A stretch of DNA of 64,000 nt from an uncultured Eubacteriales bacterium (lineage in GTDB: Bacteria > Bacillota > Clostridia > Oscillospirales > Oscillospiraceae). The notes below the pieces were generated by a model, which saw nothing but the letters and a program-made list of their open reading frames with translations, ran no database searches and had not been told where the DNA came from. The DNA lies in contig UQGJ01000004.1 in the NCBI GenBank assembly GCA_900540545.1, positions 1 through 64,000 on the forward strand, written 5' to 3'. The first letter of the stretch is position 1. Each line of letters opens with the position of its first letter. A program made the translations under genes and the position numbers. Positions 7,586 to 17,199 of the stretch are shown in pieces.

Positions 7586-10500
7586 ATGCTGAATCTGCTG
7601 CTGGGCCGAGCGGGGTGCGGGAAATCCGCGTCCATCCTGGGGCGCATCGCCGCCTCCGGGGGCGTCCGCCGCCAACTGCTCATCGTCCCCGAACAGGCCA
7701 GCCACGAGACCGAGCGGCGGCTGTGCGCCGTGGCGGGAAACGCCGTCTCCCTCTACGCCGAGGTCCTCTCCTTCACCCGGCTGTCCAGCCGGGTCTTCGC
7801 CCTGTCTGGAGGGCTGGCCGCCCCCACCCTGGACCCCGGCGGGCGGCTGCTGCTCATGTACGCCGCCCTCCAGTCCGTCACCGACCACCTGAGCGTCTAC
7901 GCCCGCCCCTCCCGGAAGCCCGCCTTCCTCACCGGCCTGCTGGCCACACTGGACGAGTGCAAGCAGTACGGCGTCGCCCCCGCCGATTTGGCCGGCGCCG
8001 GGGCCGAGCTGGAGGGCCAGGAGGGGGACAAGCTCCGGGACCTGGGGCTGATTTTCGGGGCCTACGAGGCCCTGTGCGCCCGCACCGCCGCCGACCCCAG
8101 GGACCGGCTCACCCGGCTGGCCGAGGGCTTGGCCCAATGCCGCTACGCCCAGGGCATGGACGTGTACGTAGACGGCTTCACCGACTTCACCCCCCAGGAG
8201 GGCCTGGTCCTGCGGGAGCTGATGGCCCAGGGCCACAGCGTCACCGTGGCCCTCACCTGCGACAGCCTGGACGGGGAGGGGGAGAGCGGCATCTTCGCCC
8301 CCGCCCGCCGGACGGCCCGGCGGCTCCTCCAGTGGGCGGAGCAGGAGCGGGTGGCGGCGGAGGTGGAACACCTCCTGCCGCAAAAAAACTGGAAAGTAGA
8401 TTCCCTTGCCAGTGTGGAAGCCAATCTGTTTGCCGACACGCCGGAGATCTGGCCCCGGGAGGCCCCGGAGGTGGCCCTCTTTTCCGCCGCCTTCCCCCGC
8501 TCCGAGGTGGAGTGGACGGCTTCCGAGGTCCTGCGTCTGGTCCGGGAGGAGGGCCTCCGCTTCCGGGACATCGCCGTGGCGGCCCGGGGCTTCGACCGCT
8601 ACGCCCCCCTGATGGAGGAGGTCTTTCACCGCTACGGCATCCCCGTGTTCCTGGACGGCGCCACCGACATCCTCCAAAAGCCCGTCTTTGCCGTGGTCAC
8701 CGGGGCCTTGGACGTGGTAGCGGGGGAGTACGCCTATGACGACGTGTTCCGCTACCTCAAGACCGGGCTGGCCGGTATTTCCCGGGACGACTGCGACGTG
8801 CTGGAAAACTACGTGCTGAAATGGGACCTGCGGGGGTCCCGCTGGACGGCCAAGGCCGACTGGACCATGCACCCCAGGGGCTTCGGCTTTCCCATGACCG
8901 GGGCCGACGAGACCCTGCTGGCCCGGGTCAACGCCGTCCGTCGGCGGGTCACAGCCCCCCTGGAGGGGCTGCGGAGCAATCAGAACCGCACTGGAAGGGG
9001 GCAGGCGGTGGCCCTTTACAGCTTTTTGGAGGAAATCGGCCTGCCGGGCCAGTTGGCGGAGCGGTCGGAGCGCCTTCGGGCCAGGGGGGAGCTGAAGCGG
9101 GCCGAGGAGGACCGGCAGCTCTGGGACATCCTCTGCGGCGGCCTGGAGCAGTGCGCCCAGATATTGGGGGAGACCCCCATGGAGCTGGCGGAGTTCGCCA
9201 AGCTGCTGCGGCTGGTCCTCTCCCAGTATGACGTGGGCACCATCCCCGTGTCCCTGGACCGGGTGACCGCCGGGGAGGCCCAGCGGCTGGGCAACCGGGA
9301 GGTCAAGGCCCTCTTTTTTCTGGGGGCCGACGACGGGGCCATCCCCCAGACGGCCCCCGCGCCCGGACTTTTCACCGACGATGACCGCAGCCTTCTGGCC
9401 TCCTATGGCCTGGAGCTCTCGCCCCTGCTGGCGGACAAGCTGGACCGGGAGTGGACCATCGTGTACGCCGCCTGCGCCCGCCCCTCCCGGCGGCTGACCG
9501 TGAGCTGGGCGGCCATGGGGCCCCAGGGGGAGGAGCGGCGGCCCTCGGTGCTGGTGGACCGTCTGCGGCTCCTGTTTCCCCACAACCGGGTCCTGTGGGA
9601 ACGGGAATTGCCCGGGGAATTCCGCCTGTCCGCCCCCCGGCCCGCCCTGGAGCTGGCGGGCCAGGACCCGGCCGCCGAGGCGGCCCTGCGGGCGCTGCCG
9701 GAGTTCGCCCCCCTGGTGGAGCGGATGGAGCGGGCCGCCCGCATGGACCGGGGGCGGCTGTCCCCCGGCGCGGTGGGGGAGCTGTACGGGCAGCGGGTGC
9801 CCATGTCTGCGTCCCGGATGGACAAATACAAGTCCTGCCATTTCTCCTATTTCATGCAGTACGGCCTGAAGGCCAAGGCCCGGCAGGCGGCGGGGTTCCA
9901 GGCCCCGGAGTACGGCACCTTCGTCCACTATGTGCTGGAACATATCTTGCAGGACGAGGCGTTGGTCCAGCCCGGCCAAGTGCCGCCCAGGGCGGACCTG
10001 GAGCGGGAGATCGGGGCCATCTTTGACCGCTATATCGCCGAAGAGCTGGGGGGGCTGGAGAACAAGACGCCCCGGTTCGTCTATCTCTTCGACCGGCTCC
10101 GCCGCCCGGTGACCCAGGTGGTGGAGAATGTGCTGGAGGAGCTGGCCGGCTCGGAGTTCCGGCCCGTGGCCTTCGAGCTGGGCTTTGGGGACCAGGGGGA
10201 CCTGCCCCCGGTGGAGCTGACGGTGGATGGGGTGACGGTGAGCATCTCCGGCTTCGTGGACCGGGTGGACGGCTGGGTCCACGACGGGCGGCTCTATCTG
10301 CGTATCGTAGATTACAAGACGGGGCGCAAGTCTTTTGACTTGACAGAGATTTGGAACGGCATGGGCCTGCAGATGCTTCTGTACCTCTTTACCCTCCAGG
10401 ACGAGGGAAAGGAGCTGTACGGCTATGAGGTCACCCCGGCGGGGGTGCTGTACCTGCCCGCCCGGGAGGCCGTCATCCCCGGCAGCCGGGACATGGACGA

Positions 10501-10924
10501 GGCCGAGCGGAAGAAAAAGGCAGACAGCGAGCTGCGGCGGCGGGGCCTGCTCCTGGACGACGCCCTGGTGCTGGAGGCCATGGAGAAGCCGGGGGAGGCG
10601 GGTATCCGCTTCCTGCCGGTGAAGGTGAGCGCCAAATCCGGGGCCATCACCGGGGAGTCCCTGGTCACGGCCGAGCGATTAGGGAAGCTGAAAACCCACA
10701 CCCAGCGTATCCTCCGTCAAATCGGTGAGGAGCTGGCCGGGGGCGTGGTGGCGGCGGACCCCTTCTGGCGGGGGCCGGAGAAAAACGCCTGTCTCTACTG
10801 CGATTACGCCGCCGCCTGCCACTTCGAGGAGGGCCGTGGCGGGGACAGAAAGCGCTATCTGCCCGCCCTGGACGGGGAGGCGTTTTGGCAGTCTATTGAG
10901 GAGGCAGAGGCGGCGCCAGAGTGA
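7586..10924 (+). CDS. addB: ATP-dependent helicase/deoxyribonuclease subunit B
   Basis: The B subunit of the AddAB helicase-nuclease that resects double-strand breaks for RecA. The 1112-residue length is normal. Walker-A-like GRAGCGKS lies at 7-14. The RecB-type nuclease domain has its VDYKTGRKSF motif at about 908-917. Four cysteines for the 4Fe-4S cluster are visible: C751 (in KYKSCHFSYF) and C1069, C1072 and C1078 (CLYCDYAAAC). The start ATG has a GGGGGGAGAG site. Its partner addA follows, but only after a 456-bp repeat-containing spacer, whereas the two are usually tightly coupled. Confidence 0.97.
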   Translation: MLNLLLGRAGCGKSASILGRIAASGGVRRQLLIVPEQASHETERRLCAVAGNAVSLYAEVLSFTRLSSRVFALSGGLAAPTLDPGGRLLLMYAALQSVTDHLSVYARPSRKPAFLTGLLATLDECKQYGVAPADLAGAGAELEGQEGDKLRDLGLIFGAYEALCARTAADPRDRLTRLAEGLAQCRYAQGMDVYVDGFTDFTPQEGLVLRELMAQGHSVTVALTCDSLDGEGESGIFAPARRTARRLLQWAEQERVAAEVEHLLPQKNWKVDSLASVEANLFADTPEIWPREAPEVALFSAAFPRSEVEWTASEVLRLVREEGLRFRDIAVAARGFDRYAPLMEEVFHRYGIPVFLDGATDILQKPVFAVVTGALDVVAGEYAYDDVFRYLKTGLAGISRDDCDVLENYVLKWDLRGSRWTAKADWTMHPRGFGFPMTGADETLLARVNAVRRRVTAPLEGLRSNQNRTGRGQAVALYSFLEEIGLPGQLAERSERLRARGELKRAEEDRQLWDILCGGLEQCAQILGETPMELAEFAKLLRLVLSQYDVGTIPVSLDRVTAGEAQRLGNREVKALFFLGADDGAIPQTAPAPGLFTDDDRSLLASYGLELSPLLADKLDREWTIVYAACARPSRRLTVSWAAMGPQGEERRPSVLVDRLRLLFPHNRVLWERELPGEFRLSAPRPALELAGQDPAAEAALRALPEFAPLVERMERAARMDRGRLSPGAVGELYGQRVPMSASRMDKYKSCHFSYFMQYGLKAKARQAAGFQAPEYGTFVHYVLEHILQDEALVQPGQVPPRADLEREIGAIFDRYIAEELGGLENKTPRFVYLFDRLRRPVTQVVENVLEELAGSEFRPVAFELGFGDQGDLPPVELTVDGVTVSISGFVDRVDGWVHDGRLYLRIVDYKTGRKSFDLTEIWNGMGLQMLLYLFTLQDEGKELYGYEVTPAGVLYLPAREAVIPGSRDMDEAERKKKADSELRRRGLLLDDALVLEAMEKPGEAGIRFLPVKVSAKSGAITGESLVTAERLGKLKTHTQRILRQIGEELAGGVVAADPFWRGPEKNACLYCDYAAACHFEEGRGGDRKRYLPALDGEAFWQSIEEAEAAPE

Positions 10925-10991
10925 GAGAGGGGCGCGGCCCCTGCCGGGGGCGTTCCTTTCTCCTTTGAGAAAGGAACCGAAAGAAAACCAA

Positions 10992-11032
10992 GGGGCCGAC
11001 ACGGGGGATTTTATCCCCCTATCGTCGGCCCC
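10992..11032. repeat. Stem-loop repeat in the addB-addA spacer
   Basis: A nested hairpin: GGGGCCGAC (10992-11000) pairs with GTCGGCCCC (11024-11032) and inside it GGGGGAT with ATCCCCC (11003-11009, 11013-11019). The purine-rich flank before it, with GAAAGGAACCGAAAGAAAACC, looks like the lead-in of an interspersed repeat. No gene is visible in 10925-11380. Confidence 0.5.
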
Positions 11033-11224
11033 CTGGACCCCAGGATGCGTCCGGGCGGCGGTACGGTTTTCGGGGGCTGGCAAGACTTGAAAGCCGTTGC
11101 ATCTCGTATCGGTCTGCGCTAGAACAACTTCGGCTATCGCCCCTCGGCATATAACCCGGCAAGACTTTATAATTGTTGCGTTTTTCTCAGTGCAAACAAG
11201 CCGCCACCAGTCTCTGCGTAATGC

Positions 11225-11282
11225 GGGCCGCCCAGTGGGCGGCCCCTACAAGAGACTTTCGTTTTCCGTCGTAGGGGCCGCC
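11225..11282. repeat. Inverted repeat, GGCGGCCCCTAC type, in the addB-addA spacer
   Basis: GGCGGCCCCTAC (11238-11249) and its exact reverse complement (11271-11282) frame a 21-nt loop; the left arm can also pair locally as GGGCCGCC-CAGT-GGGCGGCCC. It is followed by a run of TCAATT units (about 11326-11352). The shape resembles small interspersed repeats of gut Clostridia. Confidence 0.5.
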
Positions 11283-11380
11283 GACCCCGGCGGCCCGCCC
11301 CTCGTCTCGCCCGTGGGCGACATTTTCAATTATCCATTGTCAATTCTCAATTCATTCTTCATTCCCTGTGAGGTGATTCC

Positions 11381-14300
11381 ATGCCCTTCCCCTTAACTGA
11401 TGAACAGCGCGCCGTGGTGGAGAACCGGGGCGGCGGGTTGCTGGTGTCTGCCGCCGCCGGGTCGGGAAAGACCCGCGTTTTGGTGGAGCGGCTCCTCTCC
11501 CGTGTGGAGGAGGAGGGGGTGGACATCGACCGCTTCCTGGTCATCACTTACACCAAGGCCGCCGCCGCCGAGCTGCGGGGGCGCATCGTGGAGGAGCTGT
11601 CCGCCCGGCTGGCGGCGGAGCCGTCCAACCGCCACCTGCGCCGGCAGGCGACTTTGGTTTACAAGACCCAAATCTCCACCATCCACGCCTTCTGCGGCCA
11701 GCTTTTGCGGGAGTGCGGCCATTTGCTGGACCTGGACCCGGATTTCCGCCTCTGCGACGAGAGCGAGGCGGGGGTCCTCATGCTCCGGGCCATGGACGCC
11801 GTGCTGGAACGGCGCTATGAGTCCATCGACCCGGAGGGGGACTTCGCCCTGCTGCTGGACACCATGTCGGCGGGCCGGGACGACAGCCGGGTGGTGGAAA
11901 TCGCCCTGGACATCTACGGTAAGGTCCAGAGTCACCCCCACCCCCATACCTGGCTGGCCCAGCAGCTGGATGCCTTCGCCCTGGAGGGGGTCAACGACGC
12001 CGGGGAGACGGTCTGGGGGGCGCTGCTGCTGGACCAGGCCCGGCAGCAGGCGGACTACTGGCGGGGGCAGATGGCCCAGGCCCTGGAGTGGGCGGCGGAG
12101 GACGAAAAGCTTGCCAAGAATTACGCCCCCAGCCTGTCGGCCACCCTGGACGAGCTGGAGGGCTTCGCGGACGCGGCGGGGCGGGGCTGGGACCAGGCCG
12201 CCCTCCACGCGGACATCGACTTTCCCAAGCTGGGCGCGGTGCGGGGCTGCAGCGACCCGGCCGCCCAGGAGCGCATCAAGGCCGTCCGGGAGAAGTGCAA
12301 AAAGCGGATGGCCAAGCTGTCCGAGCTGTTCCGGGACCCCAGCGCCCGCCTGCTGGCGGACATGGGGGCGGTCTACCCAGCGGTGCGGGGCCTCTTCGCC
12401 TTGGTGGAGGACTTCTCCGCCGCCTATGCCGCCCTGAAGCGGGAGCGGGGGGTGCTGGACTTCGCCGACCTGGAACACAAGGCGGTGGAACTGCTGGTGG
12501 GGGAGGACGGGGCCCCCACGGAGCTGGCGGAGCAGTGGGCCAACCGCTTCACCGAGGTGATGGTGGACGAGTACCAGGACACCAACGAGGTCCAGAACGC
12601 CATCTTCACCGCCGTCTCCCACGGGGGGCGGAACCTCTTCATGGTGGGGGACGTGAAGCAGTCCATCTACCGCTTCCGGCTGGCAGACCCCACTATCTTC
12701 CTGGGCAAGTACCGCTCCTTCCGGCCCTACACCCAGGCCGAGCCGGGGGAGCCCCGGCGCATCCTGCTGACGAAAAACTTCCGCTCCCGGCCCCAGGTGC
12801 TGGAGGGGGCCAATTTCCTGTTCCGCAGCGTCATGAGCCAGCGCTTCGGCGAAATGGACTACACCGCCGACGAGACCCTCTATCCCGGCGCGGCCTTCCC
12901 CGGGGAGGGGGCCGATTACGCCGTGGAGCTGGACGCCCTGGACCTGTCCAACGCCGGAGGCGAGGGGGAGGAAAAGGCCCCCAGGGACCTGCTGGAGGCC
13001 CGGTTCGTGGCCCGGCGCATCCGTGACCTGCTGGACGGTGGCTTTCCCATCTCCGACAAGGGGGAGTTGCGGCGGTGCGCTCCCGCGGACATGGTGATTT
13101 TGCTCCGCTCCCCCGGCACGGTGCTCCACCACTACGCCCAGGCCCTGGGGGAGCTGGACCTGCCCTGGGAGGCCGACGGGGGCGAGGACTTTTTGGAGTC
13201 CACCGAGGTGTCGGTGGCCCTGTCCTACCTCCAAATCATCGACAATCCCCGGCAGGACGTGCCCCTGATTTCCGTCCTGCGCTCACCGGTCTACGGCTTC
13301 TCACCGGACCGGCTGGCGGAGATACGGGCCCTGGAGAAAAACGCCGACTTTTACGATGCCCTGTGCCTGGACCAAAAAGAGGACAGCGCCGCCTTCCGGG
13401 CCGAGCTGGAGGACTTGCGGGACCGGGCGGGGGATATGAGCTGCCACCAGCTCCTATGGGACGTCTACGACCGGACCAACCTGCTGGGTCTGTTCAGCGC
13501 CCTGGGGGACGGGGAGACCCGGCGGGGCAACCTGCTGGCTCTGGCCGAGTGCGCCCGCGCCTTCGAGGAGGCGGGCCACAAGGGGCTGTTCGGGTTCCTG
13601 TCCTATCTGGAACGGGTCCGGGAGAACGGCGGCCGGTTCACCGCCCCCAACCCGGGCGGCGAGGGCCGGGGGGTGCGTATCCTGAGCATCCACAAGTCCA
13701 AGGGCCTGGAGTTCCCGGTGGTCTTCCTCTGCGGACTGTCCCGGCGGCTGAACCGGGAGGACATGCAGAAGCCCATGCTCTTCCATCCCAAGCTGGGGGT
13801 GGGTCCCAAGGGGCTGGACCGGGAGCGGATGGTGGAGTTCCCCACCCTGGCCCGGAAGGCCGTGGCCGCCCAGCTGGAGCGGGAGATGATGGCGGAGGAG
13901 CTGCGGCTGCTGTACGTGGCCATGACCCGCGCCAGGGAGAAGCTGATTCTGACCTGCGCCCTTACCGGGGGCGGACGGGACCTCCAGCGGCTGGCCACCG
14001 ACGCGGGCTGCCCGGTGGAACCCCAGGCCCTGCTTGCCACCCAGTCCACGGGCCAGTGGGTACTGCTGGCCGCCCTGGCCCGCCCCGACGGGGGGGCGCT
14101 GCGGCGGGCGGCGGACGCCTACGTGGAGCCCACCACGGCCGACTGCGGCCCGGCCTGGGACATACGCTGGGTGGATGGGACGGACTTGGCGGAGGCCCCA
14201 CCCCGGCGGTATGACCGGGTCAGGGAGGACCGGGAGACGGCGGAGGCCGACCCGGTCCTGGTGGCGCGGCTGGCCTGGACCTACCCCCGGGCCGGGGACG

Positions 14301-14947
14301 TGGACATCCCCTCCAAGCTGACGGCCACCCAATTGAAAGGCCGGAATCTGGACGAGGAGGCCAGCGAACAGGCCCCCGCGCCCCCCCGGCCCGTCCAGTT
14401 CGGGCGACCCCGGTTCGCCCAGGAGGAGTTCGGCCTCACCGCCGCCCAAAAGGGCACCGCCCTCCATCTGGTCATGCAGTTCATCGACTTTGACCGGGCG
14501 GACACCGTGGACGGCGTGGCGGAGGAGATCGGGCGGCTAGTTGAGCGGCAGATCATTTCTCCCCAGCAGGGCGAGGCGGCCGCTCCGGAGAAAATCGCCG
14601 CCTTTTTCCAGTCCAATCTGGGCCGGGCCATGAAGGCATCCGGCACCCTCCAGCGGGAGTTCAAGTTCTCCATCCTGGCCCCGGCAGAAGACTACTACCG
14701 GGAGGCTGGGGCGGGGGAGGAGGTCCTGCTGCAGGGCGTGGTGGACTGCTGGTTCGAGACGGCGGAGGGCATCACGGTGGTGGACTTCAAGACCGACCGG
14801 GTGACGGAGCAGTCCGTCCAGCGACGGGCGGAGGAGTACCGCCCCCAGCTCACGGCGTACAGCCGCGCCCTGGAAGCGGTGACGGGGAAGCGGGTGGCCC
14901 GCCGTGTCCTGTGGTTCTTCGCCCTGGATCGGGCGGTGGAGCTCTAG
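11381..14947 (+). CDS. addA: ATP-dependent helicase/nuclease subunit A
   Basis: A UvrD-family helicase with a C-terminal RecB-like nuclease that works with AddB in double-strand-break repair. It has 1188 residues. Walker A SAAAGSGKTRV is at 23-33, the Q motif PLTDEQRAVV at 4-13, motif II VDEYQDTN at about 394-401 and motif III GDVKQSIYRFR at about 425. A late helicase motif reads SIHKSKGLEFPVVF (about 768). The nuclease motif VVDFKTDRV lies at about 1131. Upstream is GTGAGGTGATTCC then ATG. The gene ends about 20 nt before the rpmE promoter. Confidence 0.97.
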   Translation: MPFPLTDEQRAVVENRGGGLLVSAAAGSGKTRVLVERLLSRVEEEGVDIDRFLVITYTKAAAAELRGRIVEELSARLAAEPSNRHLRRQATLVYKTQISTIHAFCGQLLRECGHLLDLDPDFRLCDESEAGVLMLRAMDAVLERRYESIDPEGDFALLLDTMSAGRDDSRVVEIALDIYGKVQSHPHPHTWLAQQLDAFALEGVNDAGETVWGALLLDQARQQADYWRGQMAQALEWAAEDEKLAKNYAPSLSATLDELEGFADAAGRGWDQAALHADIDFPKLGAVRGCSDPAAQERIKAVREKCKKRMAKLSELFRDPSARLLADMGAVYPAVRGLFALVEDFSAAYAALKRERGVLDFADLEHKAVELLVGEDGAPTELAEQWANRFTEVMVDEYQDTNEVQNAIFTAVSHGGRNLFMVGDVKQSIYRFRLADPTIFLGKYRSFRPYTQAEPGEPRRILLTKNFRSRPQVLEGANFLFRSVMSQRFGEMDYTADETLYPGAAFPGEGADYAVELDALDLSNAGGEGEEKAPRDLLEARFVARRIRDLLDGGFPISDKGELRRCAPADMVILLRSPGTVLHHYAQALGELDLPWEADGGEDFLESTEVSVALSYLQIIDNPRQDVPLISVLRSPVYGFSPDRLAEIRALEKNADFYDALCLDQKEDSAAFRAELEDLRDRAGDMSCHQLLWDVYDRTNLLGLFSALGDGETRRGNLLALAECARAFEEAGHKGLFGFLSYLERVRENGGRFTAPNPGGEGRGVRILSIHKSKGLEFPVVFLCGLSRRLNREDMQKPMLFHPKLGVGPKGLDRERMVEFPTLARKAVAAQLEREMMAEELRLLYVAMTRAREKLILTCALTGGGRDLQRLATDAGCPVEPQALLATQSTGQWVLLAALARPDGGALRRAADAYVEPTTADCGPAWDIRWVDGTDLAEAPPRRYDRVREDRETAEADPVLVARLAWTYPRAGDVDIPSKLTATQLKGRNLDEEASEQAPAPPRPVQFGRPRFAQEEFGLTAAQKGTALHLVMQFIDFDRADTVDGVAEEIGRLVERQIISPQQGEAAAPEKIAAFFQSNLGRAMKASGTLQREFKFSILAPAEDYYREAGAGEEVLLQGVVDCWFETAEGITVVDFKTDRVTEQSVQRRAEEYRPQLTAYSRALEAVTGKRVARRVLWFFALDRAVEL

Positions 14948-14965
14948 AAAAGTGCAAAAAAACAC

Positions 14966-14994
14966 TTGCGTTTCCGATAGGCTTGTGCTATTAT
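14966..14994 (+). promoter_or_regulatory. Sigma-A promoter of rpmE
   Basis: TTGCGT (14966-14971), a 17-nt spacer and TATTAT (14989-14994). The 70-nt leader holds AAGGCG and CGCCTT arms that could form a hairpin; an L31-binding autoregulatory leader is known for this gene in Firmicutes, but I cannot confirm one here. Confidence 0.8.
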
Positions 14995-15067
14995 ACTACA
15001 TGCGTTTATAAGGCGTGGAGGTTTGCTGCGCCGCCTTACCCTGAACGAGAAAGAGGTGAACACAGCA

Positions 15068-15274
15068 ATGAAGGAAGGCATTCATCCCGGCTATGAGCAG
15101 ACGACCATTACGTGTGCTTGTGGTAACGTGATCGAAACCGGGTCTACCAAAAAGGACATCCGCGTGGAAGTTTGCTCCAAGTGTCACCCCTTTTTCACCG
15201 GCAAGCAGAAGATGGTGGATACGGGTGGACGTGTGAGCCGCTTCAACAAGAAGTTCGGCTTGGACAAGAAGTAA
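15068..15274 (+). CDS. rpmE: 50S ribosomal protein L31, zinc-binding form
   Basis: L31 lies at the subunit interface and bridges 50S and 30S. The 68 residues start MKEGIHPGYEQTTI and carry the C+ (zinc-binding) cysteine set: CAC near the N-terminus and CSKC around residues 36-39. I chose the ATG at 15068 because AAAGAGGTG (15050-15058) sits 9 nt before it; a longer reading from 15023 adds residues absent from the family. It has its own promoter and terminator, so it is monocistronic. Confidence 0.97.
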   Translation: MKEGIHPGYEQTTITCACGNVIETGSTKKDIRVEVCSKCHPFFTGKQKMVDTGGRVSRFNKKFGLDKK

Positions 15275-15286
15275 GATCACTGATCA

Positions 15287-15316
15287 GACCCGCGCCGGTT
15301 TCGGCGCGGGTCTTTT
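15287..15316 (+). terminator. Rho-independent terminator of rpmE
   Basis: ACCCGCGCCG pairs with CGGCGCGGGT, followed by CTTTTT. Confidence 0.92.
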
Positions 15317-15411
15317 TCGCATATACTAAAATCAGCTTCGGAACTTCTTCTCTGCCCCCTCTTTATAGTGGGACGGAAGGGAAGGTATTGCGATATTGAG
15401 GAGGCTGTGCT

Positions 15412-15918
15412 ATGTTAAAGAAAATCGATGTCAAGACCCTGGACCAGAACGTATTCTCCCTCATCGGCGAGCAGTGGATGCTCATCACCGCCGGGACGGC
15501 GGACCGCTGCAACACCATGACCGCCAGCTGGGGCGGGCTGGGGGTGCTGTGGGGCAAGAACGTGGCCACCGTGTATATCCGGCCCCAGCGCTACACCTAT
15601 GAGTTCGTGGAGCAGGGGGACTATTTCACCCTGTCCTTCTTCGGGGAGGAGTACCGCAAGGCCCTGGCCCTGTGCGGGTCCAAGAGCGGCCGGGACGTGG
15701 ATAAAATCAAGGAGTGCGGCTTCACTGTGGAGACGGGGGAGGGCGGCGCGCCCTACTTTGCCCAGGCGGAGTTGGTGCTGGTGTGCAAAAAGGCCTACTG
15801 GCAGGACATCGACCCCACCCACTTCGTGGACGGGGACATCGACAGGAAATGCTATCCCAACAAGGACTATCACCGCATGTACGTCGGTGAGATTGTGGAA
15901 GCGTATCGAAAGGGATAA
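15412..15918 (+). CDS. Flavin reductase-like FMN-binding protein
   Basis: A 168-residue split-barrel protein of the flavin reductase-like family (PF01613), probably FMN-binding with a small redox role. The family pattern NTMTASWGGLGVLWGKNV (about 36-53) is where FMN phosphate and ring contacts normally lie, and YTLSFFGEEYRKAL-type text follows (about 71-84 here). It lacks any fused rubredoxin or ferredoxin part. The start ATG follows GAGGAGG by 8 nt. hflX starts 3 nt after its stop. The substrate is unknown. Confidence 0.85.
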   Translation: MLKKIDVKTLDQNVFSLIGEQWMLITAGTADRCNTMTASWGGLGVLWGKNVATVYIRPQRYTYEFVEQGDYFTLSFFGEEYRKALALCGSKSGRDVDKIKECGFTVETGEGGAPYFAQAELVLVCKKAYWQDIDPTHFVDGDIDRKCYPNKDYHRMYVGEIVEAYRKG

Positions 15919-15921
15919 TCA

Positions 15922-17199
15922 ATGACAGAACACACCACAGAAGAAAAGGTCAACCGCGCGGTGCTGGTGGGGCTGAACGCCGGGTGCCTGGACCGGGAGG
16001 AGAACGCCACCGAGCGCTCCATGGAGGAACTCTCCGCCCTCCTGGAGACCGCTGGGGGCGAGAGCGTGGGGATGGTGCTCCAGAATAAGGACACCCCGGA
16101 CCCCCGCACCTTCATCGGCGAGGGCAAGGTGGCTGAGGTCAAGGAATTGGTCCAGGCCATGGAAGCGGACATGGTCATCTTCGACAACGCCCTGTCCCCC
16201 TCCCAGCAGCGGGTGCTGTCCGAGGAGCTGGGGGTGGCGGTGCTGGACCGCTCCGCCCTGATCCTGGACATCTTCGCCCAGCGGGCCAGGACCCGGGAGG
16301 GCCGCCTCCAGGTGGAGCTGGCCCAGTACAAGTACCTGCTGCCCCGGCTCACCGGCATGTGGGGCCATCTGGTGCGGCAGACCGCCTCCGGCGGCAAGTC
16401 CCCCATCGGCACCCGCGGCCCCGGCGAGACCCAGCTGGAGACCGACCGGCGGCACATCCGCAAAAAAATCTCCAAGCTGGAGGAGGATCTGCGGGAGGTC
16501 CGGCGGGTCCGGGGGGTCCAGCGGGAGCGGCGCATCAAGAACGAGGTGCCGGTGGTGGCCATCGTGGGCTATACCAACGCGGGCAAGTCCACCCTGCTCA
16601 ACGCCCTCACCGGCTCGGACATCCCGGCCAACAACCGGCTGTTCGACACCCTGGACACCACCACCCGGACCCTGGAGATATCCGATACCTGCACGGTGCT
16701 GATTTCCGACACGGTGGGCTTTATCTCCAAGCTGCCCCACCATCTGGTGGAGGCCTTCAAGGCCACCCTGGAGGAGTTGAGCTTCGCCGACCTGATTCTC
16801 CACGTCATCGACGCGTCCAACCCCGAGTGGCGGGAGCAGGCGGCGGTGGTGGACGCCCTGGTGAGTGAGCTGGGGGCCGCCCAGACGCCCCGCATCGAGG
16901 CCTTCAACAAATCGGACTGCTACGTGGGGGACATCATGCCCCACGGGGAGGATATTGTCTCCATCTCCGCCAAGACCGGCGAGGGCTTGGACAAGCTGCT
17001 GGAGATGATTGGAAAGCGGCTGGACTCCGGCGCCCACAAGGTCACGCTCCACCTGCCCTACGACAGGGGCGGGCTGGTGGACATGCTCTACCGGGAGGCC
17101 AAGGTGGAGCGCGTGGAGTACGGCGAGACCATCGAGGTCACGGCGGTGTGCACGCCCAAGCTGCTTGGGCAGGTGGGGGAGTTCATATGGAACGGCTAG
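15922..17199 (+). CDS. hflX: GTPase HflX
   Basis: A ribosome-associated GTPase that splits stalled or heat-damaged 70S ribosomes. It has 425 residues. The N-terminal HflX domain includes DPRTFIGEGKVAE (about 56-68) and the glycine-rich RGPGETQLETDRR (about 170-182), followed by a helical stretch. The G domain has GYTNAGKST (216-224), DTVGFI (G3) and NKSD (G4). The ATG is 3 nt from the upstream stop. Its 3' end overlaps the acetyltransferase start by 13 nt, so the run 15412-18939 is probably one operon. Confidence 0.97.
   Translation: MTEHTTEEKVNRAVLVGLNAGCLDREENATERSMEELSALLETAGGESVGMVLQNKDTPDPRTFIGEGKVAEVKELVQAMEADMVIFDNALSPSQQRVLSEELGVAVLDRSALILDIFAQRARTREGRLQVELAQYKYLLPRLTGMWGHLVRQTASGGKSPIGTRGPGETQLETDRRHIRKKISKLEEDLREVRRVRGVQRERRIKNEVPVVAIVGYTNAGKSTLLNALTGSDIPANNRLFDTLDTTTRTLEISDTCTVLISDTVGFISKLPHHLVEAFKATLEELSFADLILHVIDASNPEWREQAAVVDALVSELGAAQTPRIEAFNKSDCYVGDIMPHGEDIVSISAKTGEGLDKLLEMIGKRLDSGAHKVTLHLPYDRGGLVDMLYREAKVERVEYGETIEVTAVCTPKLLGQVGEFIWNG

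Noticed and set aside
11097..11396. 99-codon frame in the addB-addA spacer
   Set aside because: Made of repeat sequence and overlaps the addA start; no ribosome site.
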